Assembly: GCF_032854445.1 (NCBI RefSeq)
Contig: NC_088302.1
Span: forward strand, 1,552,001-1,616,000
Reading direction: 5' to 3'
From: Liolophura sinensis
Lineage: Eukaryota > Mollusca > Polyplacophora > Chitonida > Chitonidae
Length of the DNA stretch: 64,000 nt
The translations under genes and the position numbers were made by a program. Under the pieces are notes generated by a model. It had not been told where the DNA came from and did not search any database. It saw nothing but the letters and a program-made list of their open reading frames with translations. Position 1 is the first letter of the stretch, and every line of letters starts with the position of its first letter. Below, one piece after another: positions 1-10,653 of the stretch.

Positions 1-745
1 GATGTTTATTTATTGCTAATTCTTAAATAACAATATTTAAGGGTTTACAGTTACTTGCAAAACGTTTTAACTTGACTACATATTTATTTTTATATAACAC
101 AATCTGTTTAAAATCCATATTTTTAATGAATGCTGGGCACTTGGGCTCAATGTCCATATTTTTGCTCTGTAATATGTATATTTATGGTCGCTCATTGACA
201 CAGACAACTAATATTACTTATAGCCCACCCCGATGTTGGTTGTCTCCCTTGGTTAATCCTTATATTGCTCCAGAGAGTTATCTCTCGTAGATACTTGTAC
301 ATGTCCAGGTAGCTGGCATCATTTACTAATTCCAGACAATCTTAAGACTCATCAATTGTAATACCAGAAAAGCACAGTTTCCGTTGTAAATTTAATTGCT
401 GCCTGCCCGTGAATTTCTTATTTCTGATTGTTATGTTGTTGTATTGATGGATTGTCTCTACCTCGAATCAGTAGGTATTGTTTTTAGCTCATTAGTGCAT
501 GATAGACAGTATGTTTATATTGTGTGGGGGAATAAATTCTATCAATATCGTTTACCTTTGCTGTTTGTTATTTGCTTACAATGTTTTGACGTATATACAT
601 GTCTTCAAGGACAAATATTTGAGGTGACGAATGTGAAAAGGTGTGCAGGGAGGGTAAAGGTGCAGATCTGGATCTGAGGTCTGTCATGCAATTTTCCTAA
701 GTATGCAACAGCGCTAAATGTAGAACTAAAAAGGCAAATTTGGAA
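1..745. other. Unassigned AT-rich DNA, no gene seen
   Basis: I see no recognisable gene, RNA or repeat here. The open frames are under 100 codons, lack recognisable domains and have no splice-flanked partner. Most likely intergenic or intronic. Confidence 0.5.
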
Positions 746-777
746 CATGTTTAGCCGATTTCAGAGATGGGATACGA

Positions 778-890
778 ACACCCTGTGGTTAGATGCTTAC
801 ACCTTTGTGGATGGACTCGTACACCCTGTGGTTAGATGCTTACACCTTTGTGGTTGGACTAGCACACCGTGTGGTTGGGCGCTAGCTGGC
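778..890. repeat. Short tandem repeat, 43-bp unit, about 2.5 copies
   Basis: The phrase acaccctgtggtta recurs at 778 and 821, and a diverged third copy starts at 864, a regular 43-bp spacing. The first two units are nearly identical over 'gatgcttacacctttgtgg' and the third decays. It is a small minisatellite seed. The open frame running through it has no other support. Confidence 0.8.
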
Positions 891-2176
891 GAATGTGTGT
901 CCTATCCTTGCAGGCGTGCAGTTTATGTTAGGCGAAGTAATTTCTGCTTTATATCAAATGTGAACAAACCCACAAAAACTATGTATAGAAATGTTATTTA
1001 CGCGAGTTTAAAAGTAATTAGTTCTTCAATGTAACATATAAAATTACACTTTAGCTTCCACTGAAGGAAATGCTGACATCATGTGCCAGGCGGTCTTTTG
1101 ATTTCAACTGCAATGTTTCCAAAGTGTCCTCAGAGGCCCATGTACCCCTCGAGTTTCTGGCCTCTTCCGGGCCAGTGTATGTAGCTGATACACGATTGAG
1201 AAGGGCGTATAATGTGGAACGAATCATGCAGCACTTGTTCTTCTTCAGCTTCAGATTGGCCTGTAATCGCTGTGGTTTAGCCTTTAATAAGCCAGAAGTG
1301 AAAGCGTTCACACCTCACACAACAACTGAACATTGCTCCGAATTTTCTATAAGAAACCAGCTTGCCAATGTGCATTAGATCTATAGCCAGATGGAACGTT
1401 GGATCGGCATGTCCATCACATGGCGCGGGATATGTTACAAGCCATTTGGTCTTATTCCACACATGTAATTTGGTGTCATGGTCCATTCTATTATTATGTT
1501 TGGTATCTCACTGCGATATGGTTCGGAGAGGAACTGGTGAAGTAAGCCAAGCTTTTTGTTAACCCATTGCCCTGGGCTAATTGCGCTCTCAGAGTGGGAT
1601 AGGAGCGGCTTACACCAGCCATGTGACACTGTGGAGAGATATTTTGGAGAGATTAAAACCGGAGGTTGTAAATGTAATCTTCCTAAGGCCAATGTCTAAT
1701 TGAGTCGATCGTCTGATGGCAGTCGGTCCGGCTCTCTACATGAGCATACCGGCTGATAGGGCTTTATATCGAATACAATCCTTCGCCATAACTCGAACTG
1801 GATACACTATCTTCGTGGAGATCTGTATTGTTTTATTCCTGTCTTCAGCTATTAAATCATACTGCATGCATGAACATATATTGACGAAGCCACTTTATAG
1901 CGAAGGGAACTAGTTTATAGACTAAAGACGATTCTCCACAAGGGACCTGAATCCCTTTCCACTGTTCCGTCCATTTACAATCGGGTGAAGGTGGCCGAAC
2001 CTACAGCGTTTGGTGCTTCCCATTTATTGTCGCTTTTAAAACTGTCGACGTAAGAACCAAACTTTTTTTTCATTTATAGGCATACCAGTACTCCTTTTTT
2101 GTATTATATACAGTAACAAGAATAGACAGACTAAGGCTTGCATTGTCAGTGGGAGCAGACCATGGCCGAATGATTT
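891..2176. other. Unassigned DNA, possible old element on the minus strand
   Basis: Three short open frames overlap on the minus strand between about 1051 and 1692, in different frames. They lack low-complexity sequence and could be frames of one decayed coding region, but I recognise no domain and the plus strand is equally open. No retroelement or transposase signature is visible. Treat as unassigned. Confidence 0.35.
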
Positions 2177-2356
2177 AAGTCTGTTGTCTTGGCGGTTAGA
2201 ATGTATTCTGCTATTGCAGCAAATTGTTCTGTTAAATATAACACAAATATTCTGTTAATTCAACATAATGATTCTATTAGACTAACAGGGTATTATGTTG
2301 ACTTTGCCACAGAGTAAGAACTGAATACATTCTAGCATCACTAAGACAACAGACTT
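2177..2356. mobile_element. Foldback (MITE-like) element with inverted ends
   Basis: The left end reads aagtctgttgtctt (2177-2190) and the right end is its exact reverse complement, aagacaacagactt (2343-2356). The inverted similarity continues inward: gaatgtattc near 2198-2208 matches gaatacattc at 2323-2332, giving arms of about 33 bp with a small mismatch bulge. The interior is about 110 bp of AT-rich non-coding DNA. Size, inverted ends and lack of coding fit a non-autonomous DNA transposon. I could not see a convincing target-site duplication, so the superfamily is unknown. Confidence 0.65.
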
Positions 2357-4022
2357 TCTGTAAACATTGACGGATTAATTCGTTTTTGGTGTTTGGTATG
2401 GGGCAGTCCATGAAGTACGCTAGAGACCGCTGGCCTTTCACTGATTGGCCTACAAAACGTATGAATAAGGCAAGTTCGCCATCCACTTATCAGTTTGGTG
2501 TCCTCCACAAGTAATACCATGGTACAAATGAAAAATTCTGAGAATGGTCTCAATAATAAAACAACAAACAAATAATCAAACTAAATGTTCATTTTGGAAA
2601 CATGGCGATTCTGGCCATGGTCGTCACGTACGCCCTTAATATCTTTACATAAAGTATCTATATTTTGGGACCAAATCTGTTGCATTTCTCGCAAGGGTCA
2701 GGGATGTGTTGACTTCAGCGCCCTGTGACGTGTATTTTACTTTTCAACTCATTCAATCCCGTGGTACGTGTAGGCCTATATACAGCCTGCAGTTCCACCA
2801 ATAGTCCAGTGTCTCTGCCACCAATCATGATATAAAGGGTACAAAGTGTCAGTGTATATTCTAACATCGATCAGTCATGCAGGTTTATGCTCTGACAATC
2901 CGAATCTTGTAAACCCTAGCTACTGTTTACCGGAAGGTATATAGAGTACCGTACAAGTCGTCCAACCGAATATACCTCTGTTTTACATATGCCTCTATGT
3001 TCTGTATGTTTTCTCTCTTGACTCATGCGGTTGGTTGCATGCTTGCGAGCATACCGTATCGAGCGAGCATTACACACTTATTAAAACAGCGTTATAAGGT
3101 AAGGCTTGGTGTTGAATATTAAGCGCGTGGGCTTGTCTGGGCTCTGAACTGCCGTAATATGCACGAGGCCTTTGCATAGTCATGTAGGCTGCATGTAAAG
3201 GGGCGGCAAACCTTCGACAAACTCTATACACCGTTAAAATCATTTTAAAGTACAAAGCCAGCAAAGTGGTATTTGTATTATTTTTGTCAATACATATAAA
3301 ACTTAATTCACAGCATACACTGACGTTTATTCAACGAAATTCCTAGGTTTATTCGGTGCTCTGCACCCTTCCTTTGAATGAATGCATGATTCTGGCTTAA
3401 CGACACGTTGAGCATGTTGCAGACATATTGTAGCGACACAGAGTTTAAAATGTAGATTTGTTTATTTGGTGTGCCATATATAATTATTCTGGGAAGCAAC
3501 TGCACATGAACTGTTCCTTTTTATATGCAGCACAAAGGATGAAACAAAAGGTATTTTAACATGATTGTCACCATCGTGTGTTATAACAGTCCTTTTGTAA
3601 ACTATGCATTGAAACTGAAACTGATACTCTCTGGGCGATAGCTGGCATTTTTTTTTTTCATGTGTGATAAACATAGGTTAGAACCATATACATATTAACC
3701 TATTATATAGCAGCATATTGACTGATGTTATGAACGCATCTGTCAGGAGACGAATATGCCTGTACCGAAAGGCCTGAGTAGGAATGTCGACCCGTGATGG
3801 AACGGATGATATTTTTCGAACAGTGGGAAACCTTACCACACAACATTTCGACCTTCCTGAGTTTGGGGACCGCTGCACATCCTAAAGTGGCGGATTTTGC
3901 TACAGTTTTGCATTCAGAAAATCTCCGAGGGTGGCGCACTGGGCGCGTTGACATTTGTACGGCGCGCTTAACACTACGGGCCATCTATGGATGGGTAGAT
4001 CCCAGGGGGTGGGGGGAGTATC
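2357..4022. other. Unassigned DNA
   Basis: No gene or repeat recognised. Open frames are short and overlap on both strands. The stretch 3790-4010 is relatively GC-rich with several CpGs and leads into the poly-G tract, but carries no identifiable domain. Confidence 0.4.
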
Positions 4023-4044
4023 GGGGGGGGGGGGGGGGGGGGGG
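4023..4044 (+). repeat. Poly-G homopolymer of 22 bases in a G-rich stretch
   Basis: An uninterrupted run of 22 G follows a G-rich stretch (from about 4004) with runs such as ggggtggggggag. It can form a G-quadruplex on the plus strand. Exact length is uncertain in any assembly because such runs are error-prone. Confidence 0.85.
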
Positions 4045-4975
4045 CATCGGGCCGAGGAGGGGTAGAGGGACCCATTCCGGAAAAGTACCGCTTTGCCGCG
4101 TCCCCGAGGGACGGGCGAAATTAACACGATGAATTATAGAGGATGTTCTTTGGCAACTGTGATCATGACATTATAGGCGATAGTTGTTGGCTTATCGCTG
4201 GAGACCGGGAGAATGTACATACACGTGCCCACTGCAGCGTAATGGAACATATGACACTCATTTGTTACCGGCTGGCGCAACTCGGGTCCATTACCAGATT
4301 ACTGGAGACGAGGAATACACCTAAATTGATTGGCATTAAAATTCATGCAGCATGGGACAGTAGTCGACAAAAAAAAATGATTTTGGATAAAATATTTAGG
4401 CCTTTGCGATATAATGCTTACTATGTTATATGTGAATAGTTTTCTGAACTTTAAGGCTTCTCTCTTTCCAGATGTTTTAGTCTCTTCCATATTCCTGCTG
4501 AATGCAAAGTTACACGGAGTCAGGCTCACCTGTTAATGCTGGTTTAGCGATTTATTTTCTTTTTCTATAGGATGCATCCTCTATTCTGTTAACGTATATT
4601 TATTTGCTTGCTGTTAAAACGCCATACTCAAGGTTGTTTTTTTTTTTTCATTTATATACATTTGTAGTCAGTTTTATAGGTGGATATATAATTTCCAATC
4701 TGTGACGTACAGATAAGCACACCATAGTGGTGAGAGACAAGTGATCACCAAGGCACGTTAGACTGCGACATACCAGCGTCGTCACCGCTTGTTGTCATGA
4801 AGGCCCACAGTTAAACTGTGCGCGAGTTGGTTGGGGGAGGGGGGGTGGGGGGTGGGGGTACACAAATCCTCTGACCATTTTGGCAAAATTAGGAAACATT
4901 CAAAATTTGGACATGATACCTACGTGGAAAAGTGGATAGCGTGCTACCACAGCACAATATTCCAGCTGACCTTCT
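4045..4975. other. Unassigned DNA with a G-rich patch at 4831-4859
   Basis: No gene seen. At 4831-4859 there are at least four runs of three or more G separated by single bases, which meets the simple G-quadruplex pattern on the plus strand. Confidence 0.45.
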
Positions 4976-5125
4976 TCTCTGGCCGTACGCGAGAAGGTCT
5001 GTCAGCACCCTGCGGATTATTGTGGGTTTCCCCCTTTGCTCTGTAAGTGTAAGTGAAGTATGCTCAAAAGAAGACGCAAAACTCCAATAAAATAAATCAG
5101 AAAATCAATCAATCAATCAAAATTC
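4976..5125 (+). mobile_element. SINE family A, diverged 5'-truncated copy
   Basis: Body phrases of family A are recognisable (ctggccgtacg, gaaggtctgtcagcaccctgcgg, gtgggtttcccc), followed by a decayed version of the 3' end and an (AATC)n tail at 5104-5121. The tRNA-like head is missing. Orientation is head-to-tail left to right. Confidence 0.7.
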
Positions 5126-5525
5126 CGAGCACATAACGTGGGATTTGGGGAGGAATGAGAAGAAGACACTAGATTCCGACTAGGATGAGATTTGTTCGAC
5201 AACTAGGCCTACACGAGATTATCGAGTACATGTAATTAAATCTCGTCGCAATCTCGCTGCGATCACGTTGGCATCAGGCGTTCTTGGTTAAATCTAGACG
5301 AAATATCGCCATGTCAACCAAGTTTCCATGTTTCTAAAATTTAGTCCAAGGCAGAGCACATGTCTTTGCATCTGAGATTACCACGACCCAAGGGCTACTA
5401 CCTTCAATTGTAAGGTACGGTACTTGACTCTAGAATTATGCTAATGTGGCTGAAATCTGGGTGAAGATGTTAGTAAATGTAATATTTCTTCAACTGAGAC
5501 ACACCAGGCCTACAACTGACAGATA
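5126..5525. other. Unassigned DNA upstream of the BEL/Pao element
   Basis: No gene or known repeat recognised. It ends at the 5-bp target duplication (5526-5530) of the LTR retrotransposon. Confidence 0.4.
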
Positions 5526-5530
5526 CTATG
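5526..5530. repeat. Left target-site duplication of the BEL/Pao element (ctatg)
   Basis: The five bases ctatg directly precede the TG that opens the 5' LTR and recur at 10654-10658 directly after the CA that closes the 3' LTR. Short target duplications of about this size are typical of LTR integrases, including BEL/Pao. Confidence 0.8.
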
Positions 5531-6216
5531 TGTAACGGCCAAACGTAAGCAAGTAATGTTATGTACTTTATGCACGCTAATGGGAGGTAACTCCGTTCTG
5601 AGCTTCTAGTGTTACCGCACAGTTATCTACTTTGTTCACAATATGGCGGTCTCCATGCGATAACGTGTTCTTCAAACCTCTACTGTCTGTTTGCGATCAT
5701 GGAAAAAATACAACTGGTACGTTGTATAATATGTTTATTGTCATTATAAACAGTAACAGTAAGCAGAAATCTGCATATCTTTTCGCTATTGCTTCATTTA
5801 GTTTCGATATTTGTGTTATTTTGGTAGGTGTGACAAAGCCACGTGGCCCGCATCAGTTTGTTAGTTTTGATAGTGAAGCTATGTGAGCGAGATGTGCCAC
5901 AGTTCCGTACAGGTAATTTGATGTTCTAGTCATATAGATAGTAAAACAATATCATGTAGCGCTCTATAATATGTTCTGAATGTTTATTATACTAATGTAT
6001 GATCCCAGTAATGTAACAACAACAACAACATGTATTTCATCAATCCGTCCGTGTTATTATTTCCTGTATGACTATGTGACTGATACAACACTATTCCTTT
6101 GTGTGTTACAATCACTCTGTCTAAGCGATGCAAACCGTTAATACTGGTACTCAATGGAGTGCAATAAAACTGGGTGAACATGTAGACAGTATTGCCGTGA
6201 TTCCTTTACGATCACA
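5531..6216 (+). repeat. 5' long terminal repeat of the BEL/Pao element
   Basis: It starts tgtaacggcc and ends ttacgatcaca. From 5869 onward it is paralleled by 10308-10653 (shared phrases include gtgaagctat, caatatcatgtagcgctct, gttctgaatgtttattatac and tttcctgtatgactatgtga). The canonical poly(A) signal aataaa lies at 6163-6168, with its counterpart near 10600. A possible primer-binding site, tggtaccaag, lies at 6228-6237; I could not match it to a tRNA. A short open frame inside the LTR (5632-5886) is not a gene. Confidence 0.85.
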
Positions 6217-6419
6217 TCACTGACGATTGGTACCAAGATGAGTGAAGAGTGAGACACGTGTGAGATGAGAACAGCAAGCCGGGTCATGGAACGGGTAGAA
6301 ACAGAGATGATCTCCGGAGCCAGGGCCAAAATAATACACACAGAATATTGTGCATTACTATCAGAGACTGAAAGCAGAATTACTTAGATGACATATATCA
6401 AGATCGGTATACCTACCTG

Positions 6420-7781
6420 AAAAACTTTAAAGCAGCATACTCTAACTGGCAGATACATGCTGACTCCGAACTGGTCGAAATACAGTCTGCCAGACATGCT
6501 GGCAGGTGCAAAATATAGCAGTCGCGTTTCCAGTCACCATAGTTTGCGACAAAGTGAATTGTCGTTGGCCAGTGTGGTGTCTGCAGCCAGACTGGAGGTT
6601 TAGCAGGATAAGGCGGAACTAAAAGCGAAGATGTCGGCCTTAAAGAGAAAGAATGGAACTTGCTAAAGCGAAACTCAGAACTGAGGAAGAAGAACTGAAC
6701 TTGGTCACAGATATGGTTATCGTGAATGCCAAGTCCAAAGTGTTGGACAATTTTGACCGACATTCAGAAACTGTTCGTGATCAGACAAATTTGGCAAGTA
6801 ATAATAAAACTGATGAAAATATGGAAGATAAAAATGACCAACCGAAGGCAAATAATGTGAAATCACTATTAAATGTTAATTCTCCGTGTTTTATTCCAGG
6901 GGTTGTAAATGATCGCAAGAATGATAACATGAATTCAGGTGATGTTACAGATAATGGTAACGACCTGCAACACGCTTAACCTGTAAATTCCACATGTGTA
7001 ATGCGCCACTTACTGTCCAGTCATTCAACAGCCATCAGATTTCAGGGATGACATCTCAATATTGCTTATCGAATGTCAGAATGCTGTGAAATGTATAGAG
7101 GCTGTACGGTGCTTGAATACCCAGAGAATCTGAGACGTTTAGTTTGCAAACTTCCCTATTACCTTCTTGACAAGTGGAGAGGCATCGTACAGAATACGAC
7201 AAAGAGAGAGGAGGTGACTGGCTTTGGTCACTTAGTACAGTTCGTCAAGGACGAAGACCATAAGGTAACCGATCCTATCTTTGGCAGAGAGGCTATGAAC
7301 TTTAACATGACAAAACAGAATAGCCGCTCTGGAAACAGCCAGTCGTCTCGCCAGGGGAGACAGTATCGATCTAAAGGCAGTTTTGCTACATCAGTTAAAG
7401 GAAGTGAGTCAGTTGTATTGTCAGACAGGCAGCCAGGGGGAAATCAGAGTGTTTCCACCTCTGCTAAGTCAAAAGAAAATAGATTTAGGAACTGCCTGTA
7501 CTGTGAAGGAAACATTACACAGGTTGGACAGCTGCAAAGGGTTTTACATGCACCCAGTGTTAGAGCGAAATAGGTTCATGAAGTCGAAGGGGCTATGTTA
7601 TGGGTGCTTAAAACCAGGGCACCGGGCTAGGGACTGTCGAAACAAACTAGTTTGCTCCTTTTGCAAATTTCACCACCCTATAGTTCTTCATGAAGAAGCC
7701 AAAGTCAGCAAACGAAGTACTGAAAGGTTGTCCGACACTACAGCTACTGGGGTTTCGAACTTTGCTGAGAGTATAATGTAA
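6420..7781 (+). pseudogene. BEL/Pao gag remnant, frame-broken
   Basis: Three frame-shifted pieces follow one another. About 6440-6979 encodes a serine-rich segment (QSELSLASVVSAAR) and then a charged coiled-coil-like stretch (MELAKAKLRTEEEELNL). About 7073-7570 encodes the capsid-like region of Pao gag (family DUF1759) with the phrase LVCKLPYYLLDKWRG. About 7480-7781 encodes a cysteine-rich end: one partly broken knuckle (CLYC) followed by an intact CCHC knuckle, CYGCLKPGHRARDC at about 7599-7640, and a further CxxC-H-H group. Gag binds genomic RNA and forms the particle. Part of the middle region between 6980 and 7070 looks deleted. Identification as BEL/Pao-type gag is solid from the tandem knuckles and position after the LTR. 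Confidence 0.85.
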
Positions 7782-8046
7782 TGTTTGGTACTAAAGAACT
7801 TAATGCACGTAGTTCGATTTCTTGGCATTTACTGATATACTTTTGGGCTACATTCTGTCGGTCAATGGCCTACGTTTAGTACGTGATACGGTCAGTACGT
7901 GATACTTTCAGTACGTGTTTGACTGTAAACAAAATAAACGACAACATTTTACATGTCAGCTTTACATCACACATTCTCTGTCATGACAAACAAGAAACAG
8001 TACAATTTGCGCTAGTACGTACATGTTAGTCAAATACATGATCAGT
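7782..8046. other. Unexplained interval inside the BEL/Pao element
   Basis: The reading after the gag end does not resemble the aspartic-protease start of a Pao pol. It contains three imperfect copies of a roughly 18-bp phrase around 'cagtacgtgata' (7877-7915). It may be an insertion of another element or a badly decayed pro region. Confidence 0.4.
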
Positions 8047-8058
8047 TGCATAAATTAG
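8047..8058. repeat. Left 12-bp target duplication of the composite SINE
   Basis: The sequence tgcataaattag occurs here and again at 8794-8805, flanking the whole composite SINE and nothing else. It is the expected footprint of target-primed insertion. Confidence 0.85.
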
Positions 8059-8793
8059 TGAGTGCGTGAGTGAGTGCTTGGGGTTTAACGTCGTACTCAA
8101 CAATTGTTCAGTCATATGACGACGAAGGAATTAGTAGGGTGCATGTACGTGTAATGTGCCTCCTTGTTGCAGGACGGATTTCCACCGCTCTTTTATCTAG
8201 TGCTGCTTCACTGAGACGACTTACCGAAGGCAAGTAAGCCGCCCCGCCCGAGCCATTATACTGATACGGGTCCACCAGTCGTTGCACTATCCCCTTCATG
8301 CTGAACGCCAAGCGAGGAAGTTACAACTTCCTCTTTTAAAGTCTTAGGTGGTACTCGATCAAGGATTGATCCTGGATCTACCGGTCCCGAAGCGGACGCT
8401 CTACCATAGCATGAGCTGGACTTGAACTCACAGCGACCGCATTGGTGAGAGACTCCTGAGTTATTACGCTGCGCTAGCGCGCTAACCAACTGATCTGCTT
8501 GGGGTTTAACGTCGTACTGGACAATTCATTGAGTCATATGACGACGAAGGAATCCTTAGGGTGCATGTACGTGTAATGTGCCTCCTTGTTGCAGGACGGA
8601 TTTCCACCACTCTTTTATCTAGTGCTGCTTCACTGAGACGACTTACCGAAGGCAAGTAAGCCACCCCGCCCGAGCCATTACGCTGATCAACGGGTCAACC
8701 AGTCGTTGCACTATCCCCTTCATGCTGAACGCCATGCGAGGAAGTTACAACTTCCCGAAGCGGACGTTCTACCAACTGTGCTCTCCGGGCCGG
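8059..8793 (-). mobile_element. Composite SINE: family B - family A head - family B
   Basis: Reading left to right (tail to head): the (TGAG)n tail and a family B body (8059-8406), then a family A tRNA-like head (about 8408-8493, with gagctggacttgaactcac and gcgctagcgcgctaaccaac), then a second family B copy without the simple-repeat tail (8498-8793). On the minus strand family B starts with a tRNA-like head (A box gagcacagttgg near the right end). The second copy lacks about 54 bp that in the first copy hold the B-box-like ggatcaatcc. A single 12-bp target duplication flanks the entire 735 bp, so the three parts were apparently inserted together. Confidence 0.8.
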
Positions 8794-8805
8794 TGCATAA
8801 ATTAG
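8794..8805. repeat. Right 12-bp target duplication of the composite SINE
   Basis: Exact copy of tgcataaattag at 8047-8058, directly abutting the head end of the SINE. Confidence 0.85.
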
Positions 8806-9420
8806 AACAAAACAGATGAAGTAAAAACGAAGAGAGAATATTGAGAGAATGGCTCGAAAACATTCGCATTTCACTGCGTACGTTTAACGTTATTTTTATA
8901 ACATTCATATGTATCTCAGATAAAGGGGAAGAACTCGGGGTTAAACCATGACAGCAAGGCGGAAATGCAGTGCACAGTTAGGCCAGAGCAACAAAGAAAA
9001 CTATTTACTTTAACCCAGAAAAGTTACGCCCCTCACAGACACAAAATATATGCGGCTTATACAAAGAGATATACATGTAAATATTTGCATGTTACATTAA
9101 AACAAAAAATAATAAACTGCACACCGTTTTTGGGCTTCATTGTGTCCATCCGTTTTCACGCTGCCTATGCTAGGGTTTCGCCATGTTTGTGTCTAACATT
9201 CCCACATTCAAACAGACCTAAGCGACACCTAAGGAGATAACCTGCCTTAGTCAGCTAACTGATGAAAAGTGAAAACGCACGCACTAAAACTAAAACACAT
9301 CTCACTTTAACAAACACAAAAACGCATTTTGGCCATTACATATTGTTCTACGAGGGCTGGTGACGGAAGATGTACTATGCCTATAGTATCAGTACGAGTC
9401 AAACTTAAGAACAGTATCAG
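8806..9420. other. Unexplained interval inside the BEL/Pao element
   Basis: About 600 bp that I cannot assign to pol. The aspartic-protease active-site region expected here is not visible in any frame. It is AT-rich and non-coding, and may be the rest of an insertion that starts near 7790. Confidence 0.4.
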
Positions 9421-9677
9421 GACTTCGAAAACGAAGTTAGTCTTCCAAAGATCTACACAAAGAATCGTATCCCAGTCAGTAAGGACTTGATCACCACTAG
9501 TGAAGACATTAGTGCTTGGGAGTATTTGAATGACATTGAGTTACCGCTGGCTAACGCTGAAGTTGGACTGCTTATAGGCAACAATGTTGCTGATGCCTAA
9601 ACGCCAATCGACATCAGAACTGGATCTAAGGAAAATCCCCATGCAGTTAGAACCATCCTTAGATGGGTGATTTGGAA
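9421..9677 (+). pseudogene. BEL/Pao pol remnant, end of the Pao peptidase region
   Basis: In one frame this reads a conserved Pao-type segment (family DUF1758): PKIYTKNRIPVSKDL, then WEYLNDIELP, then GLLIGNN, and HAVRTILRW near the end. The region in intact elements follows the aspartic protease and precedes reverse transcriptase. A stop codon at 9598-9600 breaks the frame. The protease catalytic DTGS-type motif is absent upstream. The reading frame is cut by a SINE at 9678. Confidence 0.82.
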
Positions 9678-9947
9678 TTTATTTATTTATTTATTTGATT
9701 GATGTTTTACGCCGTACTCAAGGATATTTCACTTATACGACGGCGGCCAGCATTATGGTGGGCGGAAATAGGGCAGAGCCGGGGAAAACCGACAACCATC
9801 CGCAGGTTGCTGACAGACCTTCTCACTTACGGCCGGAGAGGAAGCCAGCATGAGCTGGACTTGAACTCACAGCGACCGAGATTGGTGAAAGGCTCCTGGG
9901 ACATTACGCTGCGCTAGCGCAGTAACCAACTGAGCCACGGAGGCCCC
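9678..9947 (-). mobile_element. SINE family A, full-length copy
   Basis: This is the best copy in the window. On the minus strand it starts ggggcctccgtggctcagttgg, which contains an exact RNA polymerase III A box (tggctcagttgg). A B-box-like agttcaagtcc follows about 60 bp later, so the head is tRNA-derived. The body then runs to the 3' end gtaaaacatcaatcaaataa and an (AAAT)n tail at 9678-9693. It lies inside the decayed pol region and so is younger than the BEL/Pao insertion. I could not define a clean target duplication. Confidence 0.9.
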
Positions 9948-10307
9948 TTTAGTGCAATTTAGTGAGAGAGCAAAGATAACCAGAAGGGAGTCAACCTGTT
10001 TTTCACGTAAATAGAGCAGATATATTAGCGTCCAAGAGAATTTGATCGTCTGGATAAGCTCGTCAGACACGCAATCAATGTGGACTTTCCGGAAAGTATC
10101 TGAAAATAAACGTCATCCTTCACAAGAGGACGAAGTTCTTGGACGTTGTAGGCAGGTCAATTGTTCGAAAGGACGGTCATTGTAGAATCGGTTTACCATT
10201 CAAAAGAGATGATAACAAACTTCCGGATAACAGATCCCAAGCATTGCAGCGACTGAAGTTCCTTAAGCACAGGCTAAAGAAGAATTCCGGCTTTTACAGG
10301 GATTACA
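9948..10307 (+). pseudogene. BEL/Pao pol remnant, linker before reverse transcriptase
   Basis: The end of the region is very clear in one frame from about 10139: FLDVVGRSIVRKDGHCRIGL, then LPDNRSQALQRLKFLKHRL, then GFYRDYR, a segment that precedes reverse transcriptase in Pao pol. The earlier part (about 10039-10098, reading DKLVRHAINVDFPES) is in another frame, with stop codons between. The sequence stops abruptly at the junction with the 3' LTR, where the polymerase domain should continue. Confidence 0.85.
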
Positions 10308-10653
10308 GATAGTGAAGCTATATGAGCGAGATGTGCCACAGCGCCGTACATAAAACGGGTAATTTAATGTTCTAGTCATAAATAGTAAAACAATATCATG
10401 TAGCGCTCTAGAATATGTTCTGAATGTTTATTATACTAATGTGTGATCCCAGTAATGTAACAACAACAACATGTAGTACAGCAATCAATCCGTGTTATTA
10501 TTTCCTGTATGACTATGTGACTGAACACTATTTCTTTGTGTGTTACAATAACTCTGTCTAAGTGATGTAAACCATTAATACTGGTACTCAATAGTGTATA
10601 ATAAAACTGGGTGAACATGAAGGTAGTATTGTCGTGATTCCTTTACGATCACA
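10308..10653 (+). repeat. 3' long terminal repeat, 5'-deleted
   Basis: Aligned with 5869-6216 of the 5' LTR, with many substitutions and several small indels, and ending at the same ttacgatcaca. The first 338 bp of the LTR are missing; the pol remnant joins directly at a short shared gatag. There is no polypurine tract at the junction, consistent with a deletion breakpoint and not a natural LTR edge. Confidence 0.85.

Larger units (their letters stand above)
5531..10653 (+). mobile_element. BEL/Pao LTR retrotransposon, decayed and internally deleted
   Basis: An element of 5.1 kb is bounded by TG...CA ends and a ctatg duplication on both sides. In order it holds a full 5' LTR (5531-6216), gag remnants (about 6420-7781), an unexplained interval with a composite SINE (7782-9420), a pol remnant ending the Pao-type peptidase region (9421-9677), a family A SINE (9678-9947), a second pol remnant lying before reverse transcriptase (9948-10307), and a 3' LTR lacking its first 338 bp (10308-10653). 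Reverse transcriptase, RNase H and integrase are absent. Family assignment rests on the gag zinc knuckle context and on the conserved pol phrases. Stops and frame changes make it non-functional. Confidence 0.88.

Noticed and set aside
1051-1692. Minus-strand decayed gene in three frames
   Set aside because: No recognisable domain, and the plus strand is open over the same interval.
5632-5886. 84-codon frame upstream of gag
   Set aside because: It lies inside the 5' LTR and has no counterpart elsewhere.
9678-9947. tRNA gene suggested by A and B boxes
   Set aside because: The tRNA-like part has no proper cloverleaf or anticodon arm and continues into a SINE body with an A/T-rich tail.
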